From the NCBI GenBank assembly GCA_041687475.1, contig JAWLBW010000042.1:1-21176 (forward strand): 21,176 bases of DNA, given 5' to 3'. Under the pieces are notes generated by a model. It saw nothing but the letters and a program-made list of their open reading frames with translations. It was not told where the DNA came from and searched no databases. Made by a program: the position numbers and the translations under genes. The stretch is from JAWLBW01 sp041687475 (GTDB lineage Bacteria; J088; JAWLBW01). Of the stretch, positions 6,339-13,414 are shown piece after piece; positions within the stretch are counted from its first letter, which is position 1, and each line of letters opens with the position of its first letter.

Positions 6339-7495
6339 AGAAGGAGAACGCCTACCAGCTGCGCGAACACCTTCATTGCAAGGCGATCGAAGGCGGTCGC
6401 GCCGATCCTTTCAAGTCTTGCTTTATATATTTCCTTGGATTGTCAACGGGCGTTCCGGCCCTAAACTTTGCGACGCTCTCCTTGTATCAGCGGTGCGCGA
6501 TTGCGGGCCTCGGTGTTCTGGATGAAGTCGTTTCAAGTCAGGATGTGTCTCGTCTACTCGGGCAGGCCGCCAAGATCGACTCCACGCCGCGCCCGTGGGT
6601 CTCCGATATGTTCGGAGTCATGGCCGTGAAATGGCTAGCTATGCAAATGAACGAAGGGCGAATCGCCCGAGAGTTCGAGAACTGGATATCAGGTTTCCTT
6701 CCGCAGCAGGTGAGCGGTGACCATCTCAATATTTTCGAGAAGGACATCGCGGCATATGTCCTCAGCGGTGCAGCCGCTACTTTTTCGAGCGCGTGTGTTC
6801 CGCTCTTCCTTCATTACCGAAAGATACGGCGTATCGACGATCATCAAACGCGCCTTTCCCTGATCGGCCGTTTCATGGGCGAGTTCCGGTTACAGGCGCA
6901 AAGAGATGCTTCAACAGCGCTCCTGAGCCTGATGGTTCACGTTTTCGATCAGCTTAATGAGGATGTGGCTGTGGTGCCGCCCAAAGGCTGGAATCTCGAC
7001 GATCTTCTGAGATTCCTTGAGCATATCCCCGTCGGCCTCAAGCGGTGGACATGGGAGGGCGCTGGTCGCACAAGAGGGGCGGAACCCGTAAAATGGCCCG
7101 TGAAGAACGAATATCATGTCCAGAACCTACTCTATGTCCTGCTCGCCCCGATCTTCACCGATATCGCGGACGAAGTAAATCTCCAGCCTGTTGGGCAGAA
7201 GAATCCGCGCATTGATCTCTACCTTCCGTCGCTGCATACGATCATCGAGGTCAAGTACCGCAAGGACGCAAAGAAGTCATTCCAAGCACTCATTGGTGAG
7301 ATAGCCGAAGATGCGTCTCTATATCGCGCCGACGCGAAGTACAAGGATGCAATAATTGTTAGCTTCCTGTGGGATTGCACGCGTGCGACACAGGAACACG
7401 CGAAGTTTAAGGAAGGCGTCCGGAGAATCGAGGGGATTAATGGCTGTGTCGTGGTCAGCGCGCCATCAACAATGGATGGCGGGCCGCAGGGTTAG
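6326..7495 (+). CDS. pAgo-associated PD-(D/E)XK nuclease (effector)
   Basis: The preferred start is ATG 6326, which overlaps the Argonaute stop by 13 bp and gives 389 aa. An in-frame ATG at 6263 would add 21 residues read through the Argonaute C-terminus. The N-terminal two thirds are helical and unassigned (about 1-260), probably the Argonaute-contacting or regulatory part. The C-terminal third carries a PD-(D/E)XK core: an NEYHVQNLLYVLLAP helix, RIDLYLP with D297, then TIIEVKYRK with E308 and K310, then QALIGEIAEDASLY as the Q-x-x-x-Y-like helix, and a DAIIVSFLWD strand. Translational coupling to an inactive long-B Argonaute matches described long-B pAgo/nuclease systems, in which guide-directed target recognition unleashes the nuclease and kills or arrests the cell. 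The catalytic residues look intact. Its DNA preference cannot be read from sequence. Confidence 0.85.
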   Translation: MVPVEKENAYQLREHLHCKAIEGGRADPFKSCFIYFLGLSTGVPALNFATLSLYQRCAIAGLGVLDEVVSSQDVSRLLGQAAKIDSTPRPWVSDMFGVMAVKWLAMQMNEGRIAREFENWISGFLPQQVSGDHLNIFEKDIAAYVLSGAAATFSSACVPLFLHYRKIRRIDDHQTRLSLIGRFMGEFRLQAQRDASTALLSLMVHVFDQLNEDVAVVPPKGWNLDDLLRFLEHIPVGLKRWTWEGAGRTRGAEPVKWPVKNEYHVQNLLYVLLAPIFTDIADEVNLQPVGQKNPRIDLYLPSLHTIIEVKYRKDAKKSFQALIGEIAEDASLYRADAKYKDAIIVSFLWDCTRATQEHAKFKEGVRRIEGINGCVVVSAPSTMDGGPQG

Positions 7496-7639
7496 TTTGT
7501 AGTCTGCGCGCAAGCTAGGTCATGCGGCCAGCGGTAGACGACTACTTTGCCGTTCAACGTAAACTGGAACTCATCAATCTTCGACGGACACCAGTGTCGT
7601 GGTGCGGAACATTTTTTTTGTTTTTCTTGGTGATTCTCT
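7496..7639. terminator. Intergenic gap with possible weak terminator after the pAgo operon
   Basis: A short hairpin (CACCA...TGGTG, about 7590-7606) is followed a few bases later by a run of eight T and a second T-rich tract (7614-7629). The stem is only 5 bp and set back from the T run, so termination is uncertain. A GTAGTC/GACTAC pair (7499-7504 and 7539-7544) also brackets the start of the gap, but no attC boxes are seen. Confidence 0.3.
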
Positions 7640-8893
7640 ATGGCTGAATGCATTATCTGCCGCCTCGAAAAGAATAAGTTTAACGATGAACATGTTATCC
7701 CCGATGCTCTCGGCGGATATTACCATATTAAAACCGTATGCACAGACTGCAATTCAAAACTTGGCACTAACGTTGACTCCAAACTCGTCAATCATGCGTT
7801 CTCAAAGTTTCAGCGGTACCTACTCAATCTAAAGGGGAAAGCAAGTAAGGCTCCAAATCCTTTCGCCGGAGACCACGAGCTAGAGGGGATGGAAGGGGAA
7901 AAGGTACAGCTGCGAGATGATAGCGGTCGCTTAATTCCATACATCATCCCAAGCGTGAAATATACCCAAAAAGCCGCTGGCGAGGAAACGCTTGTTCAAA
8001 TCACCTTAGATTCCTCGGATGAAAAGCAAATAGACACCATACTTGCTAAGATTTCCAAAAAGTACAAAGTCCCCGTGGATGAGCTCAAGCGCAGGCAGAA
8101 TAGAACGAACCACTCTATCCCAAGTCCGAGCATTCAGGCCAAGTTAGCAATTGACATAAAGGACTTCAAAATCGGACTTCTTAAGATTGCGTATGAATTT
8201 GCGATCGACAGTCTGCCCGACTACTACTCAGACCCAAATGCTATTCAACTTGCCCGGGTACTTGAGAGTGCAGACTACGACTTGGCGGCCAAGCATGTTA
8301 ACCTAGGCGACGGCTTTAATCATGAGATCTTTGAAGCATTCACCCAGCTCATCGACCTGCAAAGCAAAAAGCACTATTTGGTAATCACCGTTTTGCCAGG
8401 ACAAGGCTTGGTTTGCCTGATCCACCTTCATGGCATGTTTTCAATTGGTGTAAGTCTCTCAAGTCTTCCATACGACGAAGATACATTGATCATTGGTGTT
8501 AATGACATTGATGGAAAGAGCTTCAAAAAGTTTACCGGTGACGAAGTGGCTAAGTCGCTCTACTTGCCACCTGAACTTCGGTTTCAATACTATTTTGAAA
8601 CAGAGGCGGCTGTCGATGAGTTCTTCGCACTAGAACAACAACCCGAATTTGGCTTCTACTCTCAAAATGGAGACTATCCGCTTTTTGACCGACATGGCAC
8701 TTACCTACATTCAACTTTGTTTCAAAAGATGAATGGATTAGACGGCGAAGTCATTACCACGGGGCTATCGGGAGGTGGTGTAGCGCACGTCTATCCATTC
8801 ACAGATGAAGTGTATATTAAGCTCATTCCAAGTGGAAAATTGGTTCGTATCGTGGCGGTTCAAGAAGAGCAGCGCCAAGTAGGGAGACTGTGA
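7640..8893 (+). CDS. HNH endonuclease-like protein with large unknown C-terminal domain
   Basis: This 417-aa protein opens with a compact zinc-bound HNH-type module: C4-x2-C7, DEHVIPDALGG with E17-H18, then C34-x2-C37-N38. This CxxC / EHVIP.aLGG / CxxCN pattern is characteristic of a bacterial HNH family. The rest (about 60-417) is unassigned. It is mixed alpha/beta by appearance, with a charged stretch around 120-160, and has no signal peptide or membrane helix. Its sequence is visibly more AT-rich than the neighbouring pAgo operon, which points to separate acquisition. The attC at 8932-9028 follows 38 bp after the stop, so it ends a cassette. It may be a stand-alone defence nuclease or a restriction-type enzyme. 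No link to the Argonaute is shown beyond adjacency. Confidence 0.75.
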   Translation: MAECIICRLEKNKFNDEHVIPDALGGYYHIKTVCTDCNSKLGTNVDSKLVNHAFSKFQRYLLNLKGKASKAPNPFAGDHELEGMEGEKVQLRDDSGRLIPYIIPSVKYTQKAAGEETLVQITLDSSDEKQIDTILAKISKKYKVPVDELKRRQNRTNHSIPSPSIQAKLAIDIKDFKIGLLKIAYEFAIDSLPDYYSDPNAIQLARVLESADYDLAAKHVNLGDGFNHEIFEAFTQLIDLQSKKHYLVITVLPGQGLVCLIHLHGMFSIGVSLSSLPYDEDTLIIGVNDIDGKSFKKFTGDEVAKSLYLPPELRFQYYFETEAAVDEFFALEQQPEFGFYSQNGDYPLFDRHGTYLHSTLFQKMNGLDGEVITTGLSGGGVAHVYPFTDEVYIKLIPSGKLVRIVAVQEEQRQVGRL

Positions 8894-8931
8894 CTTAACC
8901 GGAGAAAGACTCTATCATTGACGCGCCCTTC

Positions 8932-9028
8932 GCCTAACACGCTACTCGAGCGGACAGCGGCCCGCGTCGCTTTCTGCTAGATTCTTAGCAATACGTGGGC
9001 CTAGCCGCTCACCATCAGGCCGTTAGCG
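8932..9028. other. attC recombination site of an integron cassette
   Basis: The site runs from GCCTAAC (8932-8938, perfect R'') to GTTAGCG (9022-9028, near-consensus R'), about 97 bp. Internal arms GAGCGGACAGCGGCCC and GGGCCTAGCCGCTCAC pair imperfectly into the expected hairpin. The left half (CCTAACAC...GCGGAC.GCGGCC) is shared with the site at 2731. It separates the HNH cassette from the membrane-protein gene. Confidence 0.82.
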
Positions 9029-9076
9029 TCAAAAAGGGAGGCGTATCCTCCTGGGTTAATTTTGAGCCACGATTCC

Positions 9077-9670
9077 ATGATGTACCGTGAAATCGTCAGT
9101 GGCATTGCCATCGCGCTGACGTTTATCGGATTCGTGCCGTATATCCGTGCCATTCGGCAGAACAAGACCAAGCCACATGTGTTCTCGTGGGTGATCTGGG
9201 GAACCACGACATTCATCGCGTCTCTGGCTCAGCTCAGCAGTGGCGGCGGCGTTGGCGCCTGGCCCATCGGTATTTCTGGGCTAATCACCATCTATATCGC
9301 GGTGCTGGCGTACATCAACCGGGCAGACAGCAGCATCACGCGGCTGGATTGGTGGTTTTTATTGGCGGCCATGAGCTCGCTGCCGCTGTGGTACCTCACC
9401 GCTGATCCGCTCTGGGTGGTGGTTATTCTCACCTCAGTGGATGTGATCGGCTTTGGGCCTACGCTCCGTAAAGCCCACGCACGGCCGTTTGAAGAGAGCT
9501 TGGTGTTCTTTGGCATCTTTGCCGTGCGGAATCTGATGGCGATTGCAGCACTGGAGCAGTACACGGTCGCCACAGTGCTGTTTCCGGCAGCCACGGGGCT
9601 GGCGTGTGTCGCGCTTATCGTGCTGGTGGTGTATCGGCGGCAGGTGCTACCGGCATCCGGGGTAAAGTAG
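9077..9670 (+). CDS. Seven-helix membrane protein, PQ-loop-like (cassette gene)
   Basis: From ATG 9077 it is 197 aa; an in-frame TTG at 9062 would add five residues. About seven hydrophobic helices are visible, ending in a basic tail VVYRRQV. Two segments look like internal repeats, TFIGFVPYIRAI near the N-terminus and VIGFGPTLRKA past the middle, each with a Pro in a helix followed by basic residues. This recalls the duplicated three-helix PQ-loop/SWEET architecture of small transporters, but the classic PQ dipeptide is missing, so the link is tentative. It lies 49 bp after an attC, fitting an integron cassette. No attC follows, because the dispersed repeat copy B begins 57 bp downstream. 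Function and substrate are unknown. Confidence 0.65.
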   Translation: MMYREIVSGIAIALTFIGFVPYIRAIRQNKTKPHVFSWVIWGTTTFIASLAQLSSGGGVGAWPIGISGLITIYIAVLAYINRADSSITRLDWWFLLAAMSSLPLWYLTADPLWVVVILTSVDVIGFGPTLRKAHARPFEESLVFFGIFAVRNLMAIAALEQYTVATVLFPAATGLACVALIVLVVYRRQVLPASGVK

Positions 9671-9679
9671 GGTGGCGGT

Positions 9680-9706
9680 GTTGGCGCTGGCGCTGGCGTC
9701 GCCAAC
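9680..9706. other. Inverted repeat after the last cassette gene
   Basis: GTTGGCG (9680-9686) and CGCCAAC (9700-9706) form a 7-bp stem around a TGGCGC-rich loop just after the membrane-protein stop codon. There is no T tract. It may be a remnant of the missing terminal attC or a weak terminator. Confidence 0.3.
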
Positions 9707-9727
9707 GCAAAGGTCCAGAGTGCACGA

Positions 9728-9978
9728 GGGTCGGACCAGCCCAGTTGATGATATTATTCGATTTTGTCCCTTTGTAGCCCGCCGTGATGAGGCTTGGAAT
9801 GTTGGTTTTAGGCCAAAATTCAGCCGAATAAGCGGCGGCCTCTCCCAAGGCCTCCGCTGAATGGCCCTTTTTCGGACTCGAATGGTGGCTTTAAGCGTCA
9901 TAATTGCGTCCGAAAGTCGAGAAAGTTTCCTGTTTTCAGTCGGTCAGGCAGGTTTGCCCCCCAAGGGGCACTCCCCAA
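9728..9978 (+). repeat. Dispersed repeat, copy B (full length)
   Basis: About 250 bp match copy C (12217-12454) over the full length and copy A (97-215) over the right half, in the same orientation. Blocks include CAGTTGATGATATTATTC, CTTTGTAGCCCGCCGTGAT, AATTCAGCCGAATA, the CTCCGCTGAATGG block and TCATAATTGCGTCCGAAA. It contains a strong hairpin: AGCGGCGGCCT (9831-9841), loop CTCCCA, AGGCCTCCGCT (9848-9858), one mismatch. No transposase is encoded. It ends 89 bp before the collagen-like gene's start and could carry its promoter or act as a non-autonomous mobile element. Confidence 0.87.
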
Positions 9979-10067
9979 TACGGACGCAGGGAAGTAGCCA
10001 TTCGGCTATTACGGGGCCTTTCTCTGATGCGCTACAATCTCGTCATTTCTTTTCAAGGAGACGACTT

Positions 10068-12116
10068 GTGGCCCTTTTCCGCAAACTGATGGGAATCATG
10101 ATTCCGGTCCTGCTATCGGTGGACGCGCATGCCGCGACCCTGGTAGTCGACAGCCTCACCGATAACGGCTCGGGAAGTTGCAGCACGAGCTGCACGTTGC
10201 GCGATGCGGTCGCGGATTCCGCACCCGGCGACACGATCGAACTTCCCGCCGGGGTCATCCTGCTCGACGGCGCGCGTGGAGAAATCGTTATCGAGCACAG
10301 CCTGACGATTGTGGGCGTCGACCGCGACAGCACCGAGGTTTCGGGCAACAACGCCACGCGCATCTTTCGGGTGACCGGGGGCGACCTAATCCTCGAGGCT
10401 GTCACGCTGAAAGAGGGCGTATCCGTCGGTGATTCCGGCGGCGTGATGACCCCCGGGGCGTTCAATGGCGCCGGGGGGGCGATTCGCATCGAACGGGGTG
10501 CAGCTGCCGTTGTGGCCGACGCCCGTTTCTCCGATAACCAGGCCATCGGGGGAGTGGGCGGCCCCGGCGGCCATGGTGGCGGTGGCGGTGGCGGCCAGGG
10601 TGGCGCCGGCAGGACTTATGGTCAAGGAGCCGGCGAAGACGGTCACTTCGGTGGCGGCGGTGGTGGTTCGGGTTGGACTACCAACGCGCATGGCCCCGGT
10701 GGTGCCGGCGGCTTCGGCGGAGGTGGCGGCGGCAGCGGAGGCGCTTTTAACAACCCGGGGGCGCCCGGAGGGGTCGGCGGCGGAAAAGGCGGTGACGCCA
10801 CCCTGAACGCCTACAGCGGCGGTGGTGGGGGCGCCGGAATGGGCGGCGCCATCTATGTCGAAGGGGCGCTGGCGCTGCGGAATGTCGAATTTCTGGGCAA
10901 CCAGGCCATTGGCGGAAACGGTGGTGCGTCATCGCAAGGTGGGAGTAATGGCGGTGGCGGTGGTGGTGGTGGCGCTGGCCTGGGCAGTGCGATCTTTACG
11001 CGTGGCGATGACACCGCCATGGCCACACTGTGCCTGGGCGGTGACGTTACCTTTGCCGGTGGTAGCGTGACGGGAGGCACCGGCGGCGCTTCGAGCCCAT
11101 CAGGCGGCTATGCCGGAGAGAACGGTACGGGCCTCGAAACCGCCCCCGGACGGTATGAAGCCGGCATCGCGGGGTGCCAGGCGCTGTTGACGGTCTTCAA
11201 CGTGTATGCCGCCGGACCGAACGAAGGCGGCAAAGCGGTGCTCTTCGCCGCCGAGGTGACCGCCCCCTTTGGCTTGCCGGCCACCGGCGCGGTTACGTTT
11301 TCGCTTGAAGGCCCGCAGGGCGAAAGCCTGGGATCCCCCGTGTCGGCCCCTGTCTCGGAGGGCTTCGCGGCGGAGGTCTTCAGCCTACCGGGACTTGCGC
11401 CGGGCGCCTACACGATCCATGCCCGGTTCGTCCCGGCCCCGGGGCAACAGTTGCTCCCCCGTGAGGCTTCCGCCACTCTGCGGATTCCCGAAGCGCCGGT
11501 CGTCATTCGCGTCCAGGATCTCGTTGTCGGCGACGCCAACTGCCCGCATGGCGGTCTCCGGATCGATTCAGGGCTGGACGATGGCGCCGGGTCAGGAATC
11601 GCTCTCGACGGTATCCTCCAGGATGACGAGGTCGACCAGACCAGCTACATTTGCAACGGAGCCGACGGAGTCGACGGTACAAACGGCGCCGATGGGGCCG
11701 ACGGCACAGATGGCGTCGATGGTACAAACGGCACGGACGGAGTCGATGGCGCAGATGGCGCGGACGGAGTCGACGGTACGAACGGCGCGGATGGGGCCGA
11801 CGGTGCCGACGGTGCCGACGGCTACTCGGTGGTTTCACGCGAGACGGATATTGAAGAAGGTGACGACGTGTGCCCTGCGGGCGGGCGCCTTGTCGAAATC
11901 GGCGTCGACCATGGCCGCAACGGTTCCGTCGCCGGTGACGGTATTCTGCAAGATGGCGAGGTACAAAGCGCCAACCGGCTTTGCCACGGGATGAATGGAG
12001 CCAAAGGATCGCAAGGCGAGGCCGGTGGGTGCGCCAGCACGGAAACCCCTCCCTTTGCAGTCGCGCTCGCCGTGTTCCTGGTGGTCGCCGGCCGTAGAAC
12101 GCTTCTGCGCCGGTAA
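10068..12116 (+). CDS. Secreted Gly-rich / collagen-like surface protein with C-terminal anchor
   Basis: Start is GTG 10068, set by AAGGAG at 10055-10060 seven bases upstream, giving 682 aa. The open frame extends upstream but only through the dispersed repeat. Order: signal peptide cut after AHA (1-22); TLRDAV motif near 42 of CSLREAI-type beta-helix surface proteins; Gly-rich tract (~125-350); Ig-like domain (~368-480); a DUF7151-like module (C..GG.rid.GlDdG...DG.L.DeV..T.yiCnG, ~483-530); collagen-like GxD triplets such as GADGVDGTNG (~531-585); a second DUF7151-like module (~590-640). The tail GGC, hydrophobic helix, RRTLLRR resembles MYXO-CTERM/GlyGly-CTERM sorting signals. Predicted to be exported and anchored at the surface. 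A terminator follows directly, so it is monocistronic. Confidence 0.8.
   Translation: MALFRKLMGIMIPVLLSVDAHAATLVVDSLTDNGSGSCSTSCTLRDAVADSAPGDTIELPAGVILLDGARGEIVIEHSLTIVGVDRDSTEVSGNNATRIFRVTGGDLILEAVTLKEGVSVGDSGGVMTPGAFNGAGGAIRIERGAAAVVADARFSDNQAIGGVGGPGGHGGGGGGGQGGAGRTYGQGAGEDGHFGGGGGGSGWTTNAHGPGGAGGFGGGGGGSGGAFNNPGAPGGVGGGKGGDATLNAYSGGGGGAGMGGAIYVEGALALRNVEFLGNQAIGGNGGASSQGGSNGGGGGGGGAGLGSAIFTRGDDTAMATLCLGGDVTFAGGSVTGGTGGASSPSGGYAGENGTGLETAPGRYEAGIAGCQALLTVFNVYAAGPNEGGKAVLFAAEVTAPFGLPATGAVTFSLEGPQGESLGSPVSAPVSEGFAAEVFSLPGLAPGAYTIHARFVPAPGQQLLPREASATLRIPEAPVVIRVQDLVVGDANCPHGGLRIDSGLDDGAGSGIALDGILQDDEVDQTSYICNGADGVDGTNGADGADGTDGVDGTNGTDGVDGADGADGVDGTNGADGADGADGADGYSVVSRETDIEEGDDVCPAGGRLVEIGVDHGRNGSVAGDGILQDGEVQSANRLCHGMNGAKGSQGEAGGCASTETPPFAVALAVFLVVAGRRTLLRR
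11659..11820 (+). repeat. In-gene collagen-like tandem repeat
   Basis: Repeating 9-bp units of the GGN-GNC-GAC/GAT type encode about 18 consecutive G-x-D/N triplets (GADG, GVDG, GTNG, GTDG). Such low-complexity DNA tends to vary in copy number between strains. Confidence 0.8.
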
Positions 12117-12130
12117 CGATGACCCTGACA

Positions 12131-12169
12131 GGCGTGAGGCTTCGGTCTTCCGAAGCCCCACGCCTTTAT
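12131..12169 (+). terminator. Rho-independent terminator of the collagen-like gene
   Basis: GGCGTG-a-GGCTTCGG, loop TCTT, CCGAAGCC-c-CACGCC, then TTTAT form a 14-bp stem with one mismatch, 14 bp after the stop codon at 12114-12116. This is the clearest terminator in the window. Confidence 0.88.
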
Positions 12170-12216
12170 CCAGCCTCGCTCATGTGATTGTGTGGAGCTT
12201 CGACTCGCTGGAACGG

Positions 12217-12454
12217 GGTCGGGCCAGTACAGTTAGTTGATATTATTCCATTTTCTCCTTTGTGGCTCGCCGTGATTAGGCTTAGAATGCTGGTTTTTGG
12301 CCGAAATTCAGCCGAATAGGCAGCGGCCTCTCCCAAGGCCTCCGCTAAATGGCCCTTTTCTGACTCGAAATGGTCGCTTTAAGCGTCATAATTGCGGCCG
12401 AAAATCGAGAAAGTTGCCTGTTTTCAGCCGGTTAGGCAGGTCCGACCCCCGGGG
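12217..12454 (+). repeat. Dispersed repeat, copy C (full length)
   Basis: Matches copy B from GGGTCGG through TTGATATTATTCCATTTT, AATTCAGCCGAATAGG, CTCTCCCAAGGCCTCCGCT, CGCTTTAAGCG (12375-12385, itself a palindrome) to GGTCCGACCCCCGGGG. The hairpin arm is shortened relative to copy B. Copies B and C bracket the collagen-like gene as direct repeats. Confidence 0.87.
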
Positions 12455-12690
12455 TCGCCCGACCGTATCTTTCCTCGCTCAATCCACCAAACGATTTAGT
12501 GCTTCGGCGACGGGGTGAATGGCTAAGTCCTTTTCCGCTTTCCGCGAAAGCGATGATGCCTCACTCGCGAAGGAACTTTTTTCCAGTTCCACCAGACGCA
12601 AAGCGCCATGCCGGCCGTGTTGTGTCTGCCGTTGGCCGTGTTTCATAGAAGTTGCCTTTGCGGTCTCCTCGGCGAGCGCCTACTGGAAAA
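12455..12690. other. Non-coding region upstream of the TetR gene
   Basis: No credible gene is seen. A perfect 7-bp hairpin, CGCTTTC-CGC-GAAAGCG, lies at 12536-12552. A long frame through this stretch has no family resemblance and overlaps the regulator out of frame. It presumably contains the TetR promoter near 12650-12720. Confidence 0.4.
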
Positions 12691-12724
12691 CATGGAAAAT
12701 GGATGATAGTTTAGATTTTCCATG
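12691..12724. promoter_or_regulatory. Perfect inverted repeat, probable TetR operator
   Basis: CATGGAAAAT (12691-12700) and ATTTTCCATG (12715-12724) are perfect 10-bp inverted arms separated by 14 bp. They lie 25 bp before the preferred TetR start codon at 12749. Position just upstream of a TetR-family gene and the dyad symmetry fit an autoregulatory operator. Binding is inferred. Confidence 0.6.
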
Positions 12725-12748
12725 CAAAACCTGCGGGGATGCTTCCAC

Positions 12749-13384
12749 ATGCCGAAAACCATTGTCTCGTCTGCCGGCCATCATGCCGATGAATTCGCCA
12801 CCGAGCGAGTCCGGATTCTCGAAAAATTCGAGCAAATCGCTCGGGACGTGGGGCCGCGGCATGTGGGCATGGCTCGGTTGGCGTCGGAATTGGGTATCAG
12901 CACCAAGACTATCTACCGCCACTTTCCCACCAAAGCAGACCTGGTGACGTCGCTGATAAGGCACCGGCTTGTCGGCTGGCAGACCATGCGCGACATGCAG
13001 CTCGCGGCCAGGCTTCCCGCCCTGCAGCGCATTCATCGGCTGGCCGCCAGCTGGGTAGACTACATCACATCTTTCAGCCCCGAGTTCTGGCGGCAGTTGG
13101 CCCGCGATTTTCCCGAAGCGCAAGCCCTCATCGAAAAAGAGTACGCAGACTTCATGCTGCAGGGTGGTCGGAACCTCATCGCGATCGTGCGCGACGATCT
13201 CGACCCGCAGATCGCGCTGCACGCCCTGAAATCGTTGATTGAGCGGGCGGCCGATGTCCATTACTGCCAACAAATGAAAGCGCCCCCCGCCACCGTGCTT
13301 CGAGAGCATATCGCCATCTGGGCAGGCGGCGCCGTGCGGCCATCCGAAATCGTGCCGCTCGAGCAGAACAATGGCCGAAATTAA
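12749..13384 (+). CDS. TetR-family transcriptional regulator
   Basis: ATG 12749 is chosen because GGGGA lies about nine bases upstream; an earlier in-frame ATG at 12722 sits inside the inverted repeat and has no ribosome-binding site. The protein is 211 aa, usual for TetR. The N-terminal DNA-binding domain shows the typical helix-turn-helix LASELGISTKTIYRHFPTKA at about 44-63, ending in the Y-x-H-F-x-x-K signature. The C-terminal part is helical and would bind an unknown ligand. The copper monooxygenase-like lipoprotein gene starts 30 bp downstream on the same strand, so the two probably form an operon controlled by this repressor through the dyad at 12691-12724. Confidence 0.88.
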   Translation: MPKTIVSSAGHHADEFATERVRILEKFEQIARDVGPRHVGMARLASELGISTKTIYRHFPTKADLVTSLIRHRLVGWQTMRDMQLAARLPALQRIHRLAASWVDYITSFSPEFWRQLARDFPEAQALIEKEYADFMLQGGRNLIAIVRDDLDPQIALHALKSLIERAADVHYCQQMKAPPATVLREHIAIWAGGAVRPSEIVPLEQNNGRN

Positions 13385-13414
13385 TGTGACCAGTCTGAGA
13401 GGAGATTTGAAAGA

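Noticed and set aside
9861..10067. N-terminal extension of the collagen-like protein
   Set aside because: This stretch lies largely in the dispersed repeat. GTG 10068 has AAGGAG at correct spacing and starts a clean signal peptide.
10533..11110. Gly-rich GGC/GGT repeats considered as a CRISPR or other array
   Set aside because: There is no regular repeat/spacer alternation. The sequence is in frame and encodes a low-complexity Gly tract in a secreted protein.
12519..12947. 142-codon plus-strand frame upstream of and overlapping the TetR gene
   Set aside because: It has no recognisable domain, runs out of frame through the TetR helix-turn-helix and spans the inverted repeat.
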